Origin: Desulfobacteraceae bacterium
GTDB lineage: Bacteria; Desulfobacterota; Desulfobacteria; Desulfobacterales; JAUWMJ01
Assembly: GCA_030612225.1 (NCBI GenBank)
Contig: JAUWOH010000009.1
Span: forward strand, 1 to 20,889
Length of the DNA: 20,889 nucleotides
Direction of reading: 5' to 3'
Shown here: in pieces, positions 1 through 8,190 of the stretch
Layout of the letters: each line of letters begins with the position of its first letter
Numbering within the stretch: the first letter of the stretch is position 1
Program-made: the position numbers and the translations under genes
The notes under the pieces: model-generated
What the model saw: only the letters and a program-made list of their open reading frames with translations
Databases searched by the model: none
What the model was told of the DNA's origin: nothing

Positions 1-1255
1 CAGCCATATCCGTGTGGTCGTCATAGCTTACAGGGGCTCCGAATACCGCTTCAATCTCATCGCCGACATACTGGAGAACAAGGCCACGGTTTTCTTTAAT
101 GGCTTCCGTCATCTGGGTAAAATACTGGTTCATTATGGTGACGACCTGTTTGGGATGAGTAGATTCAACAAATGGCGTGAAGTCCCTGAGATCGGAAAAC
201 AACAGCGTCACCCTTTTCATTTCTCCATCCAGGGATACCTTCCCCGCCAGGATCTCATCTCGTATTTCCTGGCTGACATATTTCCCAAAAGATTCCTTTA
301 TTAACTCAGACTCTTTTAATCCTTTAGCCATGAGATTGAAACCTTCGGCAACTGACCCGATTTCATCGTTTGATACAATTGCTACACGTACATCCAGGTT
401 TCCTTTTTTCACCTCTTTCATGGCATCTTCGAGCTGAGCAAGAGGGGCAGCAACACTGGCGGAAACAAAGGCTGATAATGCAATAGAGAAAATAACACAA
501 ATAACAGTGATGGTTATGATTTCCATAGATAAAGAGGAAAGGAGTTGGGATCTTGTTATCGCGTCGGCATTATGTAGCCCCTGTGCTTTTGTATATGCAG
601 CAATACCAAGTAAAGGGAGAGGCACCAGGCTGATGGCAACAAAGGCGATGCAAAGCCGATCACGTACGCGGAGCTTAAATACATCATTTACATGACTCAA
701 ATCACCTTCAGGAAAAAACTTTGGTATAACCCTTCGCCAATGATTTTCTATAGTAAAATAGATAAAGAGCGCTGTTACTGAGCCACCGATAATTGCAATA
801 TAAAAGAACCGTTTTAAACAATAAATTAAATCAGGCGGCTTAGCTCCATAAAGAATTTGGGTAATAACCGGCTCAAGCAGCCCAAATATAAAGCCTGCAA
901 GTATCCAAATTAAAAAACAGATTGACGCCATACGGGCAGGAAATTGAATAGCCTTTTTTTTAAGAATTTGGGCGGATCTACTGTCTATACTGTCAATTTG
1001 CACTTCATCATTTGCTACCTGGTACAAGCGAACAGATAACCGCTTAATCAACAAGGAAAAGGAAATAAGGAGACCTGTGACGATCAGAAAAAAAATATCC
1101 TGGTAATAAGGAGGAATATCCGACCTGGCTTGCAGGGGTTGATTGATACCGGAAAGATAGAAATAAACCAAAGTAGCCCCGATGGCATTTCCGGTTATCA
1201 TTAAAAAAGTAATTATCCGTCCCATTTTTTTCTTTGGTCTTGAGTTGGTCATCAT
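1..1255 (-). CDS. Six-helix membrane HAMP class III adenylate/guanylate cyclase (partial, C-terminus off window)
   Basis: My reverse-strand translation is open from an ATG at 1255 to the window edge, about 418 residues. It shows six hydrophobic segments (roughly residues 12-34, 49-70, 107-135, 148-167, 203-222, 245-270), a HAMP linker near 266-318, then the start of a class III cyclase domain. The metal-binding aspartates are visible in FSDLRDFT and in GDEIEAVFG. The lysine that usually sits three residues before this GD and selects adenine in adenylate cyclases is Gln here (LQYVGD), so ATP versus GTP specificity is open. The overall plan matches six-TM/HAMP cyclases such as mycobacterial Rv3645. 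AAGG lies six bases before the ATG; a second ATG follows directly. The gene starts 35 bases after the ABC ATPase stop, so it is probably the distal gene of the same transcript. Its likely role is making a cyclic nucleotide in response to a membrane signal. Confidence 0.88.
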   Translation of the reverse strand, partial: MMTNSRPKKKMGRIITFLMITGNAIGATLVYFYLSGINQPLQARSDIPPYYQDIFFLIVTGLLISFSLLIKRLSVRLYQVANDEVQIDSIDSRSAQILKKKAIQFPARMASICFLIWILAGFIFGLLEPVITQILYGAKPPDLIYCLKRFFYIAIIGGSVTALFIYFTIENHWRRVIPKFFPEGDLSHVNDVFKLRVRDRLCIAFVAISLVPLPLLGIAAYTKAQGLHNADAITRSQLLSSLSMEIITITVICVIFSIALSAFVSASVAAPLAQLEDAMKEVKKGNLDVRVAIVSNDEIGSVAEGFNLMAKGLKESELIKESFGKYVSQEIRDEILAGKVSLDGEMKRVTLLFSDLRDFTPFVESTHPKQVVTIMNQYFTQMTEAIKENRGLVLQYVGDEIEAVFGAPVSYDDHTDMA

Positions 1256-1290
1256 AAAAAACCTTCATAAAAAATTTAAATCTGTTCCAC

Positions 1291-2277
1291 TTATGCATAA
1301 AAGCAGGCCACTAAATGAGAGCCGTCTGACTCCACCAAATGCGGCCTTTCGCGGATGCATTTTTTTTGATGGGCGACCTTGCACCTGCCAAAAAATGGAC
1401 AGCCCTCAACTTGAGAAGCATCACGCTCCACCTTGAGAAGGGTGTCATAACGTCTCACCTCATACCTATGACCAAATTTGGGCAGGGCGTCGAGGAGGGC
1501 TTGTGTATACGGATGTTTTGGTTTTTGAATAACTGCCTCTCCAGGGCCTATCTCTACCAGATTACCCCTGTATATAACGGCTATACGATCACAGAGATAG
1601 CGGGCGGCTGCCAGGCTGTGACTGATAAACAAAAAAGTCGTATCAAGTTTTTCCCTCATTTCTAATAAAATATTAAAAATCTGAGCAGAAATGGAGGCGT
1701 CGAGCATGGAGGTAGGTTCGTCAGCAATAACGAACTTTGGCTTTAAGATCATTGCCCTGGCAATGGCTACTCTCTGTCTCTGTCCGCCGCTTAGCTGGTG
1801 GGGATAGCGATGCAAAAAGTCATCGGGCGGCGTGAGTCCGGCGGACTTAAGAGCCTGTATGACCAGATACTTCCTGGCTTGAACATTCTCTATCTTATGG
1901 ATATGCAATGGCTCTGAGACCGTATCATATATGGATAACTGGGGATTCAGGGACTGATAAGGATCCTGAAAGATCATCTGTACCTTAAGTCGAAAATCTT
2001 TTAATACTTTTCCCCTGAGTCCGGTGATTTCATTACCGTTTAAAAATATCTTTCCTGCAGACGGCTTTTCCAGTTTAACAATAAGACGTCCTGCGGTTGT
2101 CTTGCCGCTTCCGCTCTCACCAATCAGCCCGAATATCTCCCCTTTGAATATCTCTAAAGATATATGGTTAAGAGCGACTATCTCTTTTCCGCCGCCTCCC
2201 CAAAAAGAGGTTTTCGAACTGTAGGTTTTGCTTATATCTTTCAGTTGAAGGATTGGTTTGTTGTTGTTTTCCACCAT
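1291..2277 (-). CDS. Oligopeptide/dipeptide ABC transporter ATP-binding protein, DppF/OppF type
   Basis: This 328-residue ATPase would power uptake through the two permeases of this operon at the inner membrane face. It has the Walker A motif GESGSGKTT, the ABC signature LSGGQRQR, Walker B with FVIADEPTSMLD and the switch histidine in FISHSL. The C-terminal oligopeptide-type extension contains HPYTQALLDALP and four cysteines (C293, C299, C307, C325). Comparable cysteines bind a [4Fe-4S] cluster in some characterised Dpp ATPases, so a cluster here is possible. The start is five bases after the upstream ATPase stop, with only a weak GGTAAG before it, which suggests translational coupling. Length and motif order are normal for the family; the substrate cannot be read from this subunit. 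Confidence 0.95.
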   Translation of the reverse strand: MVENNNKPILQLKDISKTYSSKTSFWGGGGKEIVALNHISLEIFKGEIFGLIGESGSGKTTAGRLIVKLEKPSAGKIFLNGNEITGLRGKVLKDFRLKVQMIFQDPYQSLNPQLSIYDTVSEPLHIHKIENVQARKYLVIQALKSAGLTPPDDFLHRYPHQLSGGQRQRVAIARAMILKPKFVIADEPTSMLDASISAQIFNILLEMREKLDTTFLFISHSLAAARYLCDRIAVIYRGNLVEIGPGEAVIQKPKHPYTQALLDALPKFGHRYEVRRYDTLLKVERDASQVEGCPFFGRCKVAHQKKCIRERPHLVESDGSHLVACFYA

Positions 2278-2282
2278 AGTAC

Positions 2283-3239
2283 TTACCGAATAGATGAACA
2301 GAAGGCTCTATGCGTTGGAGTTAATTTCAACCATACCGGCGATTCCGTTTTACATGACACCCCGGCCGATGGGCAACGATGGCGAAACCGGCAGCCGGAA
2401 GGCTGGTTAATAAGGTTGGGTGTCTCACCGGGAATAGGCTCAAGCTTGTACTTTTCTCCAGTCACTGTAGGATAGGATGAAAGAAGTGCTTTTGTATAAG
2501 GATGAACCGGTGAGGTAAAAACCTCTTGCCTGTCCCCATATTCAACCAACTGGCCCGCATACATAACTCCTATATCATCACAAAAATCAGACACGACAGA
2601 GATGTCGTGTGAGATAAAAATAATACTGATTTTAAAAAGTTCCTGTAAGCTTTTTATTTCTTTAAGAATCTGATCCTGAACAATTACGTCCAGGGCTGTT
2701 GTGGGCTCATCGGCAATAATTAGTGCAGGCCGGCAGGCCAGAGCCATAGCAATGATTGCTCGCTGCTTCATCCCGCCACTGTATTGATGCGGATAGTCTC
2801 TCATGCGATCTTTAGGAATTCCGACAAACACAAAAAGATCTTCAACCTGCTTCATCGCTTCTTCTTTAGAGCACATAGGGTCATGAGTTAAGAGGGCCTC
2901 TGCGATTTGGTCCTCTATCCGGTGCACCGGATTTAAAGCATTCATGGCTGCCTGAAAAATCATGGCGACCTTTTTCCACCTTATTTCTCTCATCTCTTCA
3001 TCCGACTTTTTGAGTAGATCGTTCCCTTCAAAAAGCATACGACCCTCCCGAATTACCCCGTTTGGGGGGAGCAGTCTCATCAGAGCCATACCCAGTGTGG
3101 TTTTTCCACACCCGGATTCTCCAACAAAACCGAGGGACTTTCCTGCCTCCAATGAAAAAGAGACGTCCTCCACAGCATGGATATAGCCCTTTTGGGAGTG
3201 ATAGCCTATACTAAGATTTTCCACCTCCAACAATGCCAT
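2283..3239 (-). CDS. Oligopeptide/dipeptide ABC transporter ATP-binding protein, DppD/OppD type
   Basis: This 318-residue protein is the second ATPase of the importer and would pair with its downstream partner as a heterodimer. Motifs seen are Walker A GESGCGKTT, the signature YSGGMKQR, Walker B ALIIADEPTTALD and the H-loop FISHDISVVSDFCDD. The C-terminal region has HPYTKALLSSYP and then four cysteines (C283, C289, C296, C314) spaced like those of its partner. The gene starts a single base after the dppC-like stop and ends five bases before the next ATPase, so the three cistrons are almost certainly cotranslated. DppD/OppD versus DppF/OppF is assigned from gene order and the YSGGM signature. 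Confidence 0.95.
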   Translation of the reverse strand: MALLEVENLSIGYHSQKGYIHAVEDVSFSLEAGKSLGFVGESGCGKTTLGMALMRLLPPNGVIREGRMLFEGNDLLKKSDEEMREIRWKKVAMIFQAAMNALNPVHRIEDQIAEALLTHDPMCSKEEAMKQVEDLFVFVGIPKDRMRDYPHQYSGGMKQRAIIAMALACRPALIIADEPTTALDVIVQDQILKEIKSLQELFKISIIFISHDISVVSDFCDDIGVMYAGQLVEYGDRQEVFTSPVHPYTKALLSSYPTVTGEKYKLEPIPGETPNLINQPSGCRFRHRCPSAGVSCKTESPVWLKLTPTHRAFCSSIR

Positions 3240-3240
3240 T

Positions 3241-4197
3241 TTATCCGGTCTCTGCCTCCTTTCTCAATCTGGGGTCAAGCACCTCATCCATGGCTCGGCC
3301 TAACATGTAAAAGGACAACGTGATCAAGGAGATACAAATACCTGGTGGCAGGAGCCAGTATGGCGCTTTAAACATATGTCCTGTCTTCCACACCCATTGG
3401 AGCATCATGCCCCAACTGACCGTGCTGGGATCTCCAAAACCTAAAAAGGCCAGGGCTGCCTCTATGATAATTGCTGAGGTTACCCGAAAGGTCATATAAA
3501 GAAACGCAAGCGGCAACACGTTTGGCATGATATGCCTGAAAATGATTCTCATATGCGAGGCTCCGGCCACCTTCGCTGCCTCAATAAAGGGTCTTTGTTT
3601 CAGCGAAAGGGTCTGGGCCCTGATAACCCTCGAAACCCCCGGCCATCTGAAAAGTGCAATAATCAAGACAATAATCCATATATTTAGCTGGCCAAAAAGC
3701 GCAGACAATATAAGAACTACAAGCAGAGTAGGCATCACCATTATCATGTCTGCCAACCGCATCAGAAGTGTGTCTACGAATTTTCCCATATACCCGGCAA
3801 TCATTCCTATGGTCGTTCCAATAACAATACTCATAAATGCGGCTGAAACCCCCACCATAAACGCAACTCTGGCGCCAGCCAGGAGCTGGCTCAGGATGTC
3901 CCTGCCCATAAAATCGGTTCCCAGCCAGTGCCTGAGGCTCGGGCCTGTGGATTTGGCAATATCCGGATCCACTCCTGTCATGGGTTGATACATAGGATCT
4001 ATTAAAGGCGGGATAAAACTGCACAGGGCCATCAAGGCGAATATAACCAGCAGTGTAAGACCGATCTTACCGAGAAGATTCTGCCTGTAGATAGCCCACC
4101 CCGCCCGAAACCGGGCTATCCTTGGGGATCTGTTTAAACTCTTTTTATTAAGTTTTTCCATACTCATTTCATAAGAGCCAATTTCAAAACGTCCCAT
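3241..4197 (-). CDS. Oligopeptide/dipeptide ABC transporter permease, DppC/OppC type
   Basis: This 318-residue inner-membrane permease has one N-terminal helix (about residues 44-64), the conserved HWLGTDFMGRDILSQLLAGAR segment of the DppC/OppC family at its start, five further hydrophobic helices, and the EAA loop EAAKVAGASHMRIIFRHIMP that docks on the ATPases. It would form the channel with the DppB-like permease. The first ATG at 4197 lacks a visible Shine-Dalgarno. Alternative starts are the ATGs at 4167 and 4161 (MSMEKL, MEKLNK), also with poor ribosome sites, so the exact N-terminus is uncertain. It follows an unusually long 192-base gap and leads with a one-base gap into the ATPase gene. 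Confidence 0.94.
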   Translation of the reverse strand: MGRFEIGSYEMSMEKLNKKSLNRSPRIARFRAGWAIYRQNLLGKIGLTLLVIFALMALCSFIPPLIDPMYQPMTGVDPDIAKSTGPSLRHWLGTDFMGRDILSQLLAGARVAFMVGVSAAFMSIVIGTTIGMIAGYMGKFVDTLLMRLADMIMVMPTLLVVLILSALFGQLNIWIIVLIIALFRWPGVSRVIRAQTLSLKQRPFIEAAKVAGASHMRIIFRHIMPNVLPLAFLYMTFRVTSAIIIEAALAFLGFGDPSTVSWGMMLQWVWKTGHMFKAPYWLLPPGICISLITLSFYMLGRAMDEVLDPRLRKEAETG

Positions 4198-4389
4198 TTC
4201 GAAGTCTGCGCTTATCTGTCCAATCTCTGCGTCCCCGATGAGCGGGATTTGTCAACAGGCTCAAATTTTGGCACGCAGTGAAGCTTTAGCGCTATCCTCG
4301 AAATACTCCATGTATTCCTGTGGTTAAAATTTTCACCTTCCTTGATATTGAACAAACTGAAACGTTTTGAAACCGGCTCATAAGGATAT
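4198..4389. other. Long untranslated gap inside the ABC operon
   Basis: These 192 bases separate the two permease genes, although every other junction of the operon is 1-46 bases. No convincing gene is present; a small reverse-strand reading frame here overlaps the dppB-like end and resembles nothing. The stretch holds short palindromes (AATAC-TCCAT-GTATT near 4307-4321, and the self-complementary AAAATTTT nearby), so it may be an inserted repeat-like element or an RNA processing region. Only one copy occurs in this window. Confidence 0.4.
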
Positions 4390-5367
4390 TCAATACCTAA
4401 TCCGTGGATCAAGATAGGCGTAAAGGGTATCCACAACCAGGTTAGAAAGAAGAACAACAATGGCTATGAGTAAAAACGATGCCTGGGCCAGAGGGTAATC
4501 ATTCTGGCTCACCGCCATGACAAGCTCTCTGCCTATGCCTGGCCAGGTGAAGATGGTTTCAGTGAGAGCACCCCCGTTGATGGAAAAGGCCAGGCTGAGA
4601 CCCACACTTGTTACCACTGGTAACGCAGCATTCGGAGCAGCATGATGGTTTCGAATCACCTTTTCCTGAAGGCCTTTGGCCCTTGCTGTAAGGATGTAGT
4701 CCTCTTTGAGCGTCTCCAGCATGCTGCTGCGCATGATCAATAAATAGGACCCGAAATGAATAAAAAAAAGGGTGGCCAGGGGGAGAATCATATGATGGAG
4801 AACATCTATGAGCTTGGTAAAGATTCCTGCACCCGGGTCAAGCCATACCTCCTCCGAAAGCATACCCGTGATAGGAAACCAGTCCAGCTTGTATGCAAAC
4901 ACCCAAATCAGTATCAGGCCTAGCCAGGGAAGAAAAACAGTATGGGTGACCAATGCGCCTAGGGTCATTAACGTGTCTGTTGTTTCACCCTTATGCCACG
5001 ATGCGATCTTGCCCAAAAATATACCCACCAGGGCGGCTAGTATAATGGCAGTGGTAAAGAGCAAAATGGTATTTGGTAACCGGGCCCATATAATTTCAAT
5101 TACCGGTTGTCCGTAATGAAAGGATTCGCCAAAATTACCTGTAAAAAAGTTCTTTAGATAATAGAGATATTGCATTCCAAGAGGTTGATCGAGGCCCAGC
5201 TGGGAGATAAGAAATTCAGCATCCTCCGGGGTCATATCCGGATCCACCATTCTTGAGACAGGATCTCCGGGGGCTAGACGGAAAAGTAGAAACAGCACCG
5301 TAAGGATCACAAAAAAAATGATTGCGATCTGAATCAGTCTTCGACCTATGTATCTTGTTAATTCCAT
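4390..5367 (-). CDS. Oligopeptide/dipeptide ABC transporter permease, DppB/OppB type
   Basis: This 325-residue permease begins MELTRYIGRRLIQ, the usual N-terminal amphipathic start of DppB/OppB proteins, followed by a first helix and the RLAPGDP motif. A periplasmic segment with LGLDQPLGMQYLYYLKNFF and GNFGESF follows, then five more hydrophobic segments. The EAA-type coupling loop is TARAKGLQEKVIRNHHAAPN, and the C-terminus is YLDPRIRY, all typical of the family. It lies 36 bases downstream of the binding-protein gene. No strong Shine-Dalgarno precedes the ATG at 5367. It would form the translocation pore with the DppC-like protein. Confidence 0.95.
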   Translation of the reverse strand: MELTRYIGRRLIQIAIIFFVILTVLFLLFRLAPGDPVSRMVDPDMTPEDAEFLISQLGLDQPLGMQYLYYLKNFFTGNFGESFHYGQPVIEIIWARLPNTILLFTTAIILAALVGIFLGKIASWHKGETTDTLMTLGALVTHTVFLPWLGLILIWVFAYKLDWFPITGMLSEEVWLDPGAGIFTKLIDVLHHMILPLATLFFIHFGSYLLIMRSSMLETLKEDYILTARAKGLQEKVIRNHHAAPNAALPVVTSVGLSLAFSINGGALTETIFTWPGIGRELVMAVSQNDYPLAQASFLLIAIVVLLSNLVVDTLYAYLDPRIRY

Positions 5368-5403
5368 TGCAATAAAGTCAGTTCTGCTAACCCTCAGGAC
5401 AAT

Positions 5404-7140
5404 TTATTTCGGTTTAAGCTCGCAAAAAGACCAGAGATTTCCGACTCCTTCAAGCGTTTCCACCCACCCGGTGAATTTATCCTCTCGCACAGCTTCAATC
5501 AAATCCGGAGTGTAGAGAGGGATGTAGGGCACATCACGTAAAATAATCCTTTGCATTTCCAGGATCAAGTTCCGCCGCTTTTCCTTATCCATAGCAGCAG
5601 CAGATTCATCAGCAATCCTGTCAAAATCAGGATTATGATACCCGGCTTTGTTGCCACCACGTTTTTTGTCTTGGCTTGAATGGAAAAAGCTTCTCATCCA
5701 GTCAGGATCAATATCCAGCCTTCCATAGCCCAGTATAAAGGCATCAAAATCATGTTGCGATTTGACCTTTTGGAGTAAAGCTCCAATAGACATCGGCTTG
5801 GCAGAGACAGGAATACCTATCTCTTTGAGCCATTCCTGAATAATCATCCCGCTCATGGCACGGAGGGGATCATAGTCAGCAGGTGGAGTCAAAATAGTGA
5901 ATTTTTCCATTGGTTCTCCGCTCGGGAGCCGGATTCCCTTGCCTTTGACCAACTCCCCTGCCTCATTAACGGGCGGCACTTTCCAGCTATACCCTGCCTT
6001 TTTTAGAATCCCATAGGCCTTTTTGACCCTCTCCGCCCTGGTAAGCCCTTCACCGTACCGGGGCACATCCGTACAGAGCCAGAACTTGTTGCCGGATGGT
6101 ATGACGGAATCCATCCGGATCGCGTGCCCTTGAACAATTCGAGTAATTATAAAGTCCTTGTCAATGAGTATAGCAATTGCCCATCTGAGGTTTACGTCGC
6201 TAAAAGGCAGTTTTCTCAAATTGAAGCCCCAGTAGTAAAGGGCACTTCTTTCGTTAGAATACAGTCTTATTCCAGGCTCCTTCTCAAGGTCTTCGAGATA
6301 TCCCGCCTGAATGCCCCACCAGAACATGTCCATAGTCCCCTTTTTCAGGGCAAGGACGGCAGCATCGGATGTCCCGAAAAATTTGAAAATAATCCCATCA
6401 ATGTTAGGGCCCAGCATACGTCCGCATATCTTTTGACCGGTCCCGAAGAAGTGCTTGTTTTTCCGGACAAAAAGGAATGCCCCCTTACGCCATTCCTTCA
6501 AGACAAAAGGACCGGTTCCCACCGGCTTTTCTATCTTGTGATTTTGTAATGTGATGAGAGGCTTTTCACTGTTCCTGGCCTTTTCAACAATCTGCACCCA
6601 CTCCTTTTTTTGCACGATAGGTGAAGTCAGCGTTCGTGTCGTAAAAACAGCCATCGGTTTCTCAAGATAGAATATAACCGTGCGTTTGTCGGGAGTTTCG
6701 ATCCTTTTTACGAATTTCCACCTGGCTCGATACCTGGGCACCTTGAATTCTTTTATGAGTCGTCCGGTAAACGCCACGTCCTCAGATGTGAACTCGGAGC
6801 CGTCCGACCACTTGGCTTGTCTTAATTTTACGGTATATGAAATTTTCGATTCATCATAAACAGGATCTTTTTCAGCCAGCCACGGGACAAGCTGCAGCGT
6901 GTCGGGATCCCGTATATAAAGACGCTGATACATAAGCGAGAGCACCCTGCCGGACCATTTGTCACTTGCCAGCCAGATGTTGAGTGTCTTGGGTTCGTCC
7001 ATGAGACCGACTTTTAGTATATCAGCGGCATTTTCCTTGGAATCTGAACACCCTGAAACCACAACACACATCAAAAAAAACATAAAAAAGCAGATCAGTT
7101 TAAAAAAGAATTTTCTCGCAACAGAATCGATTAGTATCAT
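5404..7140 (-). CDS. ABC transporter substrate-binding lipoprotein, family 5 (SBP_bac_5)
   Basis: This 578-residue protein has a basic N-terminus, a hydrophobic stretch and a lipobox VVSGC with the lipidated cysteine at C31, so it should be membrane-anchored on the periplasmic side. Family 5 features follow: DEPKTLN near the mature start, LRQAKWSDGSEFTSEDVAFT, KPVGTGPFVLKEW, and near the C-terminus RDVPYIPLYTPD. This family binds peptides, nickel, glutathione, opines or sugars; nothing I see fixes the ligand. It is somewhat longer than E. coli DppA (535 residues). AAGGGA lies upstream of the ATG. The gene starts 14 bases after the GshB-like ligase stop, which makes a glutathione-like or other short peptide ligand an attractive but unproven guess. 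Confidence 0.94.
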   Translation of the reverse strand: MILIDSVARKFFFKLICFFMFFLMCVVVSGCSDSKENAADILKVGLMDEPKTLNIWLASDKWSGRVLSLMYQRLYIRDPDTLQLVPWLAEKDPVYDESKISYTVKLRQAKWSDGSEFTSEDVAFTGRLIKEFKVPRYRARWKFVKRIETPDKRTVIFYLEKPMAVFTTRTLTSPIVQKKEWVQIVEKARNSEKPLITLQNHKIEKPVGTGPFVLKEWRKGAFLFVRKNKHFFGTGQKICGRMLGPNIDGIIFKFFGTSDAAVLALKKGTMDMFWWGIQAGYLEDLEKEPGIRLYSNERSALYYWGFNLRKLPFSDVNLRWAIAILIDKDFIITRIVQGHAIRMDSVIPSGNKFWLCTDVPRYGEGLTRAERVKKAYGILKKAGYSWKVPPVNEAGELVKGKGIRLPSGEPMEKFTILTPPADYDPLRAMSGMIIQEWLKEIGIPVSAKPMSIGALLQKVKSQHDFDAFILGYGRLDIDPDWMRSFFHSSQDKKRGGNKAGYHNPDFDRIADESAAAMDKEKRRNLILEMQRIILRDVPYIPLYTPDLIEAVREDKFTGWVETLEGVGNLWSFCELKPK

Positions 7141-7154
7141 AGCTTTTTTCCCTT

Positions 7155-8144
7155 TTATCTATTTTGTTTCAATATTTTCTGTTCAATAAAATCAATGACT
7201 TTAGCTTCAAGCTTTACGCCATCCAGCCTGTTTATGCGAGGAATCCCCCCAGGGCTGACACAATTAATCTCGCATAACTTGTCCCCAATAATGTCAATTC
7301 CGACAAAATACAAGCCATCTTTTATCAACCTGTCCTTGACTATCATGCAGATCTCTTTTTCTTTATCGGTTATTTTATGTTTATATGGCCGGGCGCCGGC
7401 GTGAATATTTGTTCTGAAATCACCTTCCCTGGGTTTCCTTCTCATTGCCCCTAAAATCTCCCCGTTCAGCATAAGAATCCTTACATCTCCTTCCTTTTGT
7501 ACTGTATCTACATATTCCTGGACCATTATCGGTTCACGTTCCTCATATGATTCATACGCCCGGACATAATAATTGATTAATGATTTCAGGTTTAGTCGAT
7601 CCTTAATGCTGACCTTAATCACACCTTCTCCACCAAACCTCTGCAATGGTTTCACTACCATAGCGCCACCAAAATCATCAATAATTTTCAGAAGTCGGGC
7701 GGGGTCTCTAGACACGTGAGTTTCCGGTATGATGTCAGAAAAATTTAGGGTATACAATTTGCTGTTGCCCAGGATTTGTCCTTCAGTGCTGTTTATTATA
7801 AATACCTGGCCATTGATCGGGGAAAGAAATTCCATGGTCTGATATGACAAAGGGGGGTCTTTCCTCAAAAATAAGGCGTCAAGCTCTGAAACGGTTTCAA
7901 ATACAAGTTCTTCTTTTTTCAGGCAGCCTATCAGGGAACGCCAATATTTTTTCATGGAAAGATCCAGTGAAACAGTTATATTCCGCATTCTGGCTACTAC
8001 CTCATGGTTTCGAATATAAATATCATGGGGTTCGAGAAAATAAACCGTATGCCCCCTCTGATTGCATTCATACATAAGGTAACTGGTTGTCTCATATATT
8101 GGATTTATTGACTCTAACTTATCCATTAAAAATGCTATTTTCAT
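7155..8144 (-). CDS. Glutathione-synthetase-like (GshB family) ATP-grasp ligase
   Basis: These 329 residues resemble prokaryotic GshB across the whole length. The N-terminal domain has FLMDKLESINP and then FLRKDPPLSYQT; the ATP-grasp part has VVKPLQRFGGEGV, MVQEYV, EGDVRILMLNGE, GDFRTN and YFVGIDIIGDKLCEINCVSP, the last carrying the metal-binding acidic and EIN residues. E. coli GshB (about 315 residues) joins glycine to gamma-glutamylcysteine using ATP. No gshA partner is in this window, so the true substrate may be another gamma-glutamyl or dipeptide compound. A weak GGAAACGGAAT precedes the ATG at 8144. It sits 46 bases after the transporter/HEAT/cNMP gene and 14 bases before the peptide-binding lipoprotein gene, inside one apparent operon. 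Family is confident; exact reaction is not. Confidence 0.88.
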   Translation of the reverse strand: MKIAFLMDKLESINPIYETTSYLMYECNQRGHTVYFLEPHDIYIRNHEVVARMRNITVSLDLSMKKYWRSLIGCLKKEELVFETVSELDALFLRKDPPLSYQTMEFLSPINGQVFIINSTEGQILGNSKLYTLNFSDIIPETHVSRDPARLLKIIDDFGGAMVVKPLQRFGGEGVIKVSIKDRLNLKSLINYYVRAYESYEEREPIMVQEYVDTVQKEGDVRILMLNGEILGAMRRKPREGDFRTNIHAGARPYKHKITDKEKEICMIVKDRLIKDGLYFVGIDIIGDKLCEINCVSPGGIPRINRLDGVKLEAKVIDFIEQKILKQNR

Positions 8145-8190
8145 ATTCCGTTTCCGCCAATTTTGATCAGGTAGTTAATATCCTTTGTTC

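Noticed and set aside
4212..4460. Small reverse-strand gene between the permease genes
   Set aside because: It overlaps the end of the dppB-like gene in another frame, has no ribosome site and resembles no family.
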